From the NCBI GenBank assembly GCA_905182285.1, contig CAJJAY010000007.1:1-60824 (forward strand): 60,824 nucleotides of DNA, in the 5' to 3' direction. Shown one piece after another: positions 53,763 through 60,824 of the stretch; within the stretch, counting starts at the first letter, position 1; each line of letters starts with the position of its first letter. A program made the position numbers and the translations under genes. The DNA comes from an uncultured Amylibacter sp. (GTDB taxonomy: Bacteria; Pseudomonadota; Alphaproteobacteria; Rhodobacterales; Rhodobacteraceae). Below the pieces are notes generated by a model, which did no database searches, was not told where the DNA came from, and saw nothing but the letters and a program-made list of their open reading frames with translations.

Positions 53763-54298
53763 GATCTATTCCTTATGGAATACGAGATGCTTTCTTCAGA
53801 TTTTTTTACTTTAAATATAATTCTTACAAGTCCTACAATAATAGGATAAATCAATATATCGACCCCAATTTGTGGAAATATATTAATCCAATTCTGTCTT
53901 TCTGAAAGTGTAAATATAAGTAATATTTGTTTCGATATACTTGCCAGTAATAATATAATTGCAATTAATAACCATTCACTAAAAAATAACATTTCTATAA
54001 AAGCTGGACGGTTACGCCTCACAAATTCTGTTATGATTATTGTTATAAAAGTATTTAAGCCAAGCGGTTTAGTAAGTAAAAAATCACTTAGCATAAAAAC
54101 TAAAAATATAAGCCAAATTGGTACATAATCTGGATTACGGATTATTAATACTAATGTAATTAGTAACATAATTTCAGGTAACAATATATTTACAGGAACA
54201 AGTGAAATTGGTGCTAATAAAATAAAATGACCAAGAATAAATATTAAAAAATATAAAGATTGGTTTAAGAGCACTTTTGTTTTGTATGATTTAATCAT
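53759..54298 (-). CDS. mreD: Rod-shape-determining protein MreD
   Basis: A 179-residue hydrophobic protein with about five membrane segments, encoded between mreC and mrdA with overlaps of 8 and 4 bases. The sequence is weakly conserved, as usual for MreD, with NILLPEIMLLITLVLIIRNPDYVPIW and LLTKPLGLNTF as matching stretches. It is assigned mainly from position and topology. It links MreB/MreC to the membrane-bound synthesis machinery. Confidence 0.9.
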   Translation of the reverse strand: MIKSYKTKVLLNQSLYFLIFILGHFILLAPISLVPVNILLPEIMLLITLVLIIRNPDYVPIWLIFLVFMLSDFLLTKPLGLNTFITIIITEFVRRNRPAFIEMLFFSEWLLIAIILLLASISKQILLIFTLSERQNWINIFPQIGVDILIYPIIVGLVRIIFKVKKSEESISYSIRNRS

Positions 54299-55175
54299 CA
54301 GATTCAGCCTTTGTTAAGGCCGGACCAATCAAGCGACTTGGTTGATTAATTGTTGCATTAGGTGAATGCCTTATAATTCTTAAATATTCTAAACCACTAA
54401 AATTTGCAGATAATTGGGCTTTAAATTGGTTTAAGTTATTAAGTGATACTTGGCCTATAAGTAAATTAGCTGGAAAAACTCCACCATCACCTGATGTAAG
54501 TATTCTATCACCTGGCTGTATTTGCTTATTATTTTCTATAAATAATAAATTTGGCTGAATGCTATTGTCACCTGATAAAATAGCACGTTGATTAGATGGT
54601 TTAATTAATACTGGAACATTACTTGAAGTATCTGTTAGAAATAATACTCGGGATGTTTTTTTACCAACACCAGAAATACGCCCAACTAACCCTAGGCCAT
54701 CCATTGCAGCCCAACCTTCTACTATACCATCTAAGGAGCCTAAATTTATGATAGCAGATTGTCTGAAAATATTGCCACTATCTACTAGTATTTTCCCAGA
54801 TACATAATTTAATTTTGGGTTTAATTTAACTTTATTTAAATCTAACAAGCGTGCATTTTCTTGTTCAAGTTGTAATGCTGCCTCGCGCCATGATCTCATC
54901 TTCTGCAACTCATTGCGCAGTTCTTGGTTCTGATCATAAAGGCGTTTATAGTTTTGGAAATTCTGTGCCATTTGTGATACTTTTGTGGCAGGTGTGATAG
55001 CCCAATCTAAGTTGGGAACAATTTTATCTATAACAGCTATTCGAATAAGTTCTGCACGTGGATTATCAATTCGCCATAATATAAAAAAAGAAAATGATAT
55101 TATTATAATTGCCGCTATCCCTATAAAAGCTAGTGGTCTTATAAATTTTCCATCGTCGTGTTTTTTATCTATCAA
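54291..55175 (-). CDS. mreC: Rod-shape-determining protein MreC
   Basis: A 294-residue bitopic protein with one membrane segment at about residues 15-33, a coiled coil (about 70-105) and a periplasmic beta domain with DGIVEGWAAMDGLGLVGRISGV and ILTSGDGGVFPANLLIG. MreC scaffolds PBP2 in the periplasm. It lies 23 bases downstream of mreB and overlaps mreD by 8 bases. Confidence 0.95.
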   Translation of the reverse strand: MIDKKHDDGKFIRPLAFIGIAAIIIISFSFFILWRIDNPRAELIRIAVIDKIVPNLDWAITPATKVSQMAQNFQNYKRLYDQNQELRNELQKMRSWREAALQLEQENARLLDLNKVKLNPKLNYVSGKILVDSGNIFRQSAIINLGSLDGIVEGWAAMDGLGLVGRISGVGKKTSRVLFLTDTSSNVPVLIKPSNQRAILSGDNSIQPNLLFIENNKQIQPGDRILTSGDGGVFPANLLIGQVSLNNLNQFKAQLSANFSGLEYLRIIRHSPNATINQPSRLIGPALTKAESDD

Positions 55176-55198
55176 TTGTTATTCCAAGTAGAATTGAA

Positions 55199-56254
<1,056 letters not shown>

Positions 56255-56409
56255 TTATTTTGGATTAATCATTTATTAAATCATACTTAGTCAAAGCTTA
56301 TATTAAAAGCATAGACTTCATGTTCAACTTCAATAAGAGACCTTTAGGCTAATTAATGCTTACAATTTATACTATTCTAAAAGAAAAAATAATTTATCTA
56401 TTAGTGATA

Positions 56410-57942
56410 TCAAGTTGGTGCATTTTTTTCACGACGGACTAATAATTTATTTAAAGCATTAACATAAGCTTTTGCGCTTGCTACAACAGTATCAGTATCT
56501 GCAGATTGCCCAGTTACTATCTTTCCATTCTCTTCCATCCTAACAGAAACAGTTGCTTGAGCATCCGTACCTTCAGTCACTGCATGCACTTGATATAATT
56601 GCAATTGAGCTTGATGAGGAAATAGTGCTTGAATGGCTTTGAATACTGCATCTACTGGGCCATCACCAATTGCTTTATGTTTATGCTCATCTTTATCAAT
56701 AATTAAAACTAAAGAAGCTGTTTGTGGACCTTCTGTACCGCAAATTACTTCAAGCGATTTTATTTGAATTGTATCATTTGCAGCATTGGTTCCTTCATCT
56801 GAAACTAATGCCAATAAATCATCATCGTAAACTTCTTTTTTGCGATCAGCTAATGCTTTAAATCTGACAAAAACATCTTTTAATTGATTGTCACCTAAAT
56901 CATAGCCAAGATCTTTTAGTTTTGAGCGCAATGCTGCTCTACCTGAATGTTTACCCATGACTAAATTTGTTTCTGATAATCCAATATCTTCTGGTCGCAT
57001 AATTTCAAAGGTATCGGCTGATTTCAACATGCCATCTTGGTGAATCCCACTTTCGTGAGCAAAAGCATTTTTCCCAACTATGGCCTTATTGTATTGCACC
57101 TGAAATCCAGAAACGGTTGCTACTCTGCGGCTAATATTCATTAATTTTGTTGAGTCTACCATCGTCTTAAAGGGCATTATATCGTTACGAACTCTTAATG
57201 CCATCACAACTTCTTCTAATGCAGTGTTTCCTGCGCGTTCACCCAATCCATTAATTGTGCATTCAATTTGTCTAGCGCCACCAGTTATAGCAGCAAGGGC
57301 ATTTGCTGTGGCCATTCCTAAGTCATTATGGCAGTGGGTCGCAAATATAACTTGGTCAGCGCCAGGCACTCTTTCTAGAAGCATTCGAATTATATCAGCA
57401 CTTTCAGATGGGGCCGTATAACCAACTGTATCTGGGATATTTATTGTAGAAGCTCCTGCTTTTATTGCAGTTTCAACTGTTCGGCATAAGTAATCTTCCT
57501 CAGTCCTTGTTGCATCCATTGGTGACCACTGAACATTAGGGCATAAATTTCTGGCATGGCTTACAGTATCATGTATTCGGTCAATCATTTCATCCATTGA
57601 CAGATTGGGTATTGCTCTATGTTGAGGGCTTGTTCCAATAAATGTATGGATACGAGGATTCACTCCACCTTTTACTGCCTCCCAACATCTATCAATATCT
57701 TTATATATTGCTCGTGATAAACCACAGACTTGCGCATTTTTTGTATTAGATGCAATTTCAGAAACAGCTTTAAAATCACCTTCCGATGCAATTGGAAATC
57801 CAGCTTCAATGATATCAACACCCATTTCATCAAGCATTCCTGCAATTTCTAACTTTTCATTATGGCTCATAGTGGCTCCAGGAGATTGCTCACCATCACG
57901 AAGTGTTGTGTCAAATATTAATACACGATCTTGTTTTGTCAT
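56410..57942 (-). CDS. leuA: 2-isopropylmalate synthase
   Basis: A 510-residue enzyme that condenses acetyl-CoA with 2-ketoisovalerate in the first committed step of leucine synthesis. FDTTLRDGEQSPGATM is near residue 10, and the metal-binding HCHNDLGMATANALAA near 203. The C-terminal regulatory domain (after about 390) with the leucine-binding fold is present, so feedback inhibition is expected. The ribosome binding site GACGAGG precedes the ATG. A leader peptide rich in Leu codons with alternative hairpins lies upstream at 58057-58195. Confidence 0.97.
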   Translation of the reverse strand: MTKQDRVLIFDTTLRDGEQSPGATMSHNEKLEIAGMLDEMGVDIIEAGFPIASEGDFKAVSEIASNTKNAQVCGLSRAIYKDIDRCWEAVKGGVNPRIHTFIGTSPQHRAIPNLSMDEMIDRIHDTVSHARNLCPNVQWSPMDATRTEEDYLCRTVETAIKAGASTINIPDTVGYTAPSESADIIRMLLERVPGADQVIFATHCHNDLGMATANALAAITGGARQIECTINGLGERAGNTALEEVVMALRVRNDIMPFKTMVDSTKLMNISRRVATVSGFQVQYNKAIVGKNAFAHESGIHQDGMLKSADTFEIMRPEDIGLSETNLVMGKHSGRAALRSKLKDLGYDLGDNQLKDVFVRFKALADRKKEVYDDDLLALVSDEGTNAANDTIQIKSLEVICGTEGPQTASLVLIIDKDEHKHKAIGDGPVDAVFKAIQALFPHQAQLQLYQVHAVTEGTDAQATVSVRMEENGKIVTGQSADTDTVVASAKAYVNALNKLLVRREKNAPT

Positions 57943-58056
57943 TTTATACCTCGTCTCTAATCTTTTATACTCGATGCTTAAATATATTATATTTATTCAT
58001 ATATTAGCGGCAGTATAAATAGAGCTATAGTTTTTTATTTTCTTTTAAGATTATTT

Positions 58057-58117
58057 GGCGCATTGTCTATCCCCTGAGCTTTGCGCCCAAAAAGATGAAC
58101 GCTCAGAGGAAGCTCAG
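58057..58117 (-). promoter_or_regulatory. leu operon attenuator (alternative hairpins)
   Basis: Two pairings that exclude each other: CTCTGAGC-type arm 58101-58109 with GCTCAGGGG 58071-58079 (9 bp, one G-U), and GGCGCA 58082-58087 with TGCGCC 58057-58062. CTGAGC also recurs inside the leucine codons at 58112-58117 and can compete. Ribosome stalling on the Leu codons would cover one arm. I see no clear U tract after the second stem, so control may be on termination by another means or on leuA translation. Confidence 0.7.
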
Positions 58118-58195
58118 TAATAAGAGTGCTGATAATGCCAGAAGTGCATTATTCATGATTGCTTCAGGAGCTTGTATTGTTTTTACATTTACCAT
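58103..58195 (-). CDS. leuL: leuA leader peptide (attenuation)
   Basis: A short frame on the minus strand upstream of leuA. From the ATG at 58195 it gives 30 residues; from the internal ATG at 58156, which has the better Shine-Dalgarno (GAAG), it gives MNNALLALSALLLLSFL. Eight of the last 14 codons are Leu (CTT, CTG, TTA, CTC, TTA, TTA, CTG, CTC), ending at TGA 58103-58105 inside the attenuator hairpin. This is the expected form of a leucine attenuation peptide. Confidence 0.85.
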   Translation of the reverse strand: MVNVKTIQAPEAIMNNALLALSALLLLSFL

Positions 58196-58207
58196 AATTT
58201 AATAATA

Positions 58208-58222
58208 CTTGATTTAATCAAG
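58208..58222. promoter_or_regulatory. Perfect palindrome upstream of leuL
   Basis: CTTGATTTAATCAAG is a 15-base palindrome about 13 bases upstream of the longer leuL start. On the minus strand TTGATT could serve as a -35 element. It may be an operator of the leuL-leuA promoter; no regulator gene is adjacent. Confidence 0.4.
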
Positions 58223-58330
58223 ATTGGAACCCTTAATAAACAATTCTTATAATAAAAGTTTAATTAAGTGGTTTTTTATAATTAAAAATCTATCTGTCCA
58301 TATTATAGCAATAAAAGATACAATGTTAAA

Positions 58331-59029
58331 ATGAATGAAAATCATACTTTCAACTCAACTAGCAGAGCTTTAATAATAGGTGCTTCAGGTGGAATAGGAT
58401 CAGCTCTACCTGAAGCAATAAATGTTGCATATGGAATAACTGACATCGTAAAAATTTCACGCTCTGATGATGGCCTAGATATTACAAATGAAGATAGTAT
58501 TAAAAACCTTTTTGAAAGTTTAGATGGAGAGTTTGAATTAATTTTTGTAACCACTGGTGCATTAGAAATTAATGGTATTGGGCCTGAAAAAACAATTTTA
58601 CAAATGACACCAGAAAATCTTCGAGCGCACTTTGAAATAAACACATTAGGCCCAGCTTTATTAATTAAACATTTACATAAATTATTACCAAAAGAACGTA
58701 GAAGTATTTTAGTTATTCTAACTGCAAGAGTTGGATCAATCGGTGATAATAATTTAGGTGGATGGATTAGTTATCGTACTTCTAAGGCTGCCGTTCATCA
58801 AATAATAAGAACTTCGGCTTTAGAAATTAAAAATAAGTTTAAGGAATCAATTTGCATAGCCTTACATCCTGGCACTGTTAAGACTAATCTTACTCAGAAA
58901 TACGTTGGTAATCACCCAAGTGTTTCACCAGATCAAGCTGCAAAGAATATCTTGAATGTAATTAATTCTTTATCTCAAGAAGATACTGGTAATTTTTTTG
59001 ATTGGGCAGGCAAAAAAGTTGAATGGTAA
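58331..59029 (+). CDS. Short-chain dehydrogenase/reductase, C-factor-like
   Basis: A 232-residue SDR family oxidoreductase. The Rossmann motif is GASGGIGSAL near residues 18-27, and the catalytic YRTSK is near 154-158 with a Ser-type position in ARVGSIGDNN a little before. It resembles the C-signal (CsgA) subgroup of SDRs, with a short length and no obvious substrate lid. The gene is alone on its strand and converges with the MORN gene. The substrate is unknown. Confidence 0.92.
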   Translation: MNENHTFNSTSRALIIGASGGIGSALPEAINVAYGITDIVKISRSDDGLDITNEDSIKNLFESLDGEFELIFVTTGALEINGIGPEKTILQMTPENLRAHFEINTLGPALLIKHLHKLLPKERRSILVILTARVGSIGDNNLGGWISYRTSKAAVHQIIRTSALEIKNKFKESICIALHPGTVKTNLTQKYVGNHPSVSPDQAAKNILNVINSLSQEDTGNFFDWAGKKVEW

Positions 59030-59049
59030 AAGGTTTTTACTAATTTGAA

Positions 59050-60456
59050 TCACATAAGAGGAGTTTTTTCCCTTCCAGTATCCCATATACCTTTAAAGAC
59101 TCTTCCTGATGTGTAAATCATTTTCCCAACGCCATGTGGTTGAGCTTTTTTTAAGTAGCCAGAGTATATATTCCCATTACTATAGGTTGCTTTTCCAAGT
59201 CCAGTAATCTCACCATCAGTCCAATCACCAATATATCGAAAACCATTTGTTAACTTTAATTCGCCTTTTCCATGTGGGCGTCCTGATTCAAAAGATCCAT
59301 TATATGTCGATCCGTCGGGTTGGATTTCTAACCCAATTCCTTGTTTTAAACCTTCATACCAATCACCATCGTAAGAATGACCATCAAGGTAAGTAATCTT
59401 TCCATTACCATGGTTTTTTGCATTTTTGAAATTGCCAATGTAGATTGAACCATCTGCAAAAACTGCTCTACCATTTCCCTCTATTCTACCATTTACCCAA
59501 CTTCCTGAATAAATACTGCCATCAGAATACTTTAAATTTCCATATCCATGTGGCTTACCTGCTAAATACTTTCCTAAGTATATGGAGCCATCCAAGTAAG
59601 TAGTTTTAGCACTTCCCTGAACAATATCGTTCCGCCATTCGCCATCTATTATATGACCATTTTTACTTGTAAATATTCCATTACCATGGCGTTTGTTTTT
59701 CTTGAATTGACCATGATAGATATCACCATTAGAATAATTAACTTTTCCTAATCCATGGCGTTTTCCATCAAGAAAGCTTCCTTTGTAATTTTCACCATTA
59801 ACCATTTTCAAATGGCCATTTCCTGAAAATTTATCGTTAATCCACTCTCCTACATAGGTTGTGCCATTAATATATTTGATTTCGCCAAAACCATATCGTT
59901 TGCCATCTAGAACGCTACCAGAGAATATGCTTTTATCTTTATATGTAATATCTGATTTTCCAGTTTGCTTTCCATACAACCATTCACCATTATATGTAGT
60001 TCCTGAAAGTGTTGTAAGTATGCCCTTACCATGCTGATTAGCGTCCTTGAATTCTCCAACATAAGTAGATCCATTAGCATATTTAGCGGTTCCATTTCCA
60101 ATGATTTTTCCATTGAACCATTCGCCTTCATAGCTTCCGCCATCTCTAAATTTTATTTTACCTTTACCATTAGGTTCGCCTTTAGAGAATTGACCAATGT
60201 ATATTGAACCATTTGGATATTTTGCTTCTCCTTGTCCTTCAATTTCACCATCAATCCAATCGCCTGTGTAAGAAAATCCATTTGATGAAATATAAGAAGC
60301 TATACCATGTCTAATTCCATCTCTAAATGTACCTTGATAAACGCTGCCATCATCATATTGTTTTAATATTACTTCATTTTCAGCCCAAATAGGTGTAGCT
60401 GTAAGTGCTAAAGCTTTCAAAGTGATACAAACTATTATTGTTTTGATTGTCGACAT
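59050..60456 (-). CDS. Secreted MORN-repeat protein (19 repeats)
   Basis: A 468-residue protein with a signal peptide (MSTIKTIIVCITLKALALTATPIWA) followed by 19 tandem MORN repeats of 23 residues running to near the C-terminus. The core is YxGxWxxGxxxGxGxxxYxNGxx. From repeat 1 to 8 and from 11 to 19, repeats with Phe or another non-Trp residue at the W position alternate with Trp repeats, so the gene probably grew by duplicating 46-residue pairs. MORN sheets bind lipids or proteins in other organisms. Function is unknown here; it is likely periplasmic or surface-exposed. It is divergent from nadE. Confidence 0.95.
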   Translation of the reverse strand: MSTIKTIIVCITLKALALTATPIWAENEVILKQYDDGSVYQGTFRDGIRHGIASYISSNGFSYTGDWIDGEIEGQGEAKYPNGSIYIGQFSKGEPNGKGKIKFRDGGSYEGEWFNGKIIGNGTAKYANGSTYVGEFKDANQHGKGILTTLSGTTYNGEWLYGKQTGKSDITYKDKSIFSGSVLDGKRYGFGEIKYINGTTYVGEWINDKFSGNGHLKMVNGENYKGSFLDGKRHGLGKVNYSNGDIYHGQFKKNKRHGNGIFTSKNGHIIDGEWRNDIVQGSAKTTYLDGSIYLGKYLAGKPHGYGNLKYSDGSIYSGSWVNGRIEGNGRAVFADGSIYIGNFKNAKNHGNGKITYLDGHSYDGDWYEGLKQGIGLEIQPDGSTYNGSFESGRPHGKGELKLTNGFRYIGDWTDGEITGLGKATYSNGNIYSGYLKKAQPHGVGKMIYTSGRVFKGIWDTGREKTPLM

Positions 60457-60608
60457 TGATTATCCCTATTTATCGTAGCGAAGTATTATTATTCTCATTA
60501 GACTCTAAAACTAAGTAAAACTAGGGGCAATCGTTTTAATTGTGCACTTTTAAAGATTGTAAACTCTGCTAGATATAAATTATATTAAAATATTCAAAAG
60601 GACTAATA

Positions 60609-60824
60609 ATGACTGAAGAATTTAAACTTACTATGGCTCAGCTGAACGCATGTGTGGGCGACTTTGAGGGTAATTTAAATAAAGCTCGTCATGCATTTTC
60701 TTTAGCACGTAAAGAAGGCGCAGATATGTTAGTTCTGCCTGAAATGTTTTTAACAGGTTATCAAACTCAAGATCTAGTCCAAAAAAAAGCTTTTGTCGAA
60801 GATGCTCAGAGAGAATTGAGTAAA
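60609..60824 (+). CDS. nadE: Glutamine-dependent NAD+ synthase, N-terminal fragment
   Basis: The first 72 residues of a gene cut by the right window edge. The sequence opens MTEEFKLTMAQLNACVGD and contains GADMLVLPEMFLTGYQTQDL, matching the nitrilase-like glutaminase domain of glutamine-dependent NAD+ synthases, with Glu of the catalytic triad in PEMFL. AAAGGA precedes the ATG. The synthetase domain would lie beyond the window. Confidence 0.88.
   Translation, partial: MTEEFKLTMAQLNACVGDFEGNLNKARHAFSLARKEGADMLVLPEMFLTGYQTQDLVQKKAFVEDAQRELSK

Noticed and set aside
59050-60456. Regular DNA periodicity of 69 bases, considered as a CRISPR-like or satellite repeat
   Set aside because: It is a coding repeat: 23-residue MORN units in one open frame with diverged DNA and no spacers.

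Overview
The window is a contiguous, AT-rich, densely coded stretch of a bacterial chromosome. It suggests a marine alphaproteobacterium of the Rhodobacterales (roseobacter) lineage with a streamlined, low-GC genome. That placement is inference. It rests on the leuA-mreB-mreC-mreD-mrdA-rodA order, the pairing of a long-form isocitrate lyase with an ScfR-type regulator, the amine and polyamine catabolic genes, and short intergenic gaps. I see no insertion sequence, prophage, CRISPR array or rRNA. There is one tRNA, tRNA-Gln(UUG).

Layout. 1-7260: nucleoside uptake and salvage, with a PfkB kinase (cut by the window edge), nucleoside hydrolase, a 2-oxoglutarate/Fe(II) oxygenase, a BMP-type ABC importer and cytidine deaminase. 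7359-10793: isocitrate lyase and a small partner gene on the minus strand, divergent from an ScfR-type regulator. 10790-16221: a five-gene minus-strand run encoding a second ScfR-type regulator, a receiver-only response regulator, a two-helix membrane protein, a symporter-STAC-histidine kinase fusion resembling CrbS, and a TSUP permease. 16434-23639: a branched-chain-type ABC importer followed by acetyl-CoA synthetase. Together the last three blocks look like a sensing, uptake and activation module for short-chain carboxylates, ending in the glyoxylate shunt. Both ScfR loci carry copies of the same TTGTAAA motif.

23665-38757: enoyl-CoA hydratase, a trimethylamine-dehydrogenase-like flavoprotein, aldehyde dehydrogenase, a MATE exporter, then a minus-strand operon (Rieske oxygenase, 79-residue protein, flavin amine oxidase, cupin) divergent from a Pot-type polyamine importer and a class III aminotransferase. 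This reads as an amine or polyamine degradation island. 38814-41122: tRNA-Gln, an HI0933-family flavoprotein and kdsA. 41314-48997: an Mrp-type cation/proton antiporter locus of ten genes with the gene order of the archaeal Mbh membrane module and three separate pump-like large subunits. 49032-50740: an SseB-family protein and a GhrA-type reductase. 50740-58195: the cell-shape genes rodA, mrdA, mreD, mreC and mreB, then leuA with a leucine-rich leader peptide and attenuator. 58331-60824: a short-chain dehydrogenase, a secreted protein of 19 MORN repeats, and the start of NAD+ synthase, cut by the window edge.

The observations most worth following are the shared operator motif of the two ScfR loci; the CrbS-like sensor whose response regulator has no DNA-binding domain; the leuL attenuator; a short upstream ORF with a strong ribosome binding site over the start of the ABC binding-protein gene; hairpins directly after all three ABC binding-protein genes; the three-pump Mrp locus; and the two-unit super-repeat of the MORN protein.
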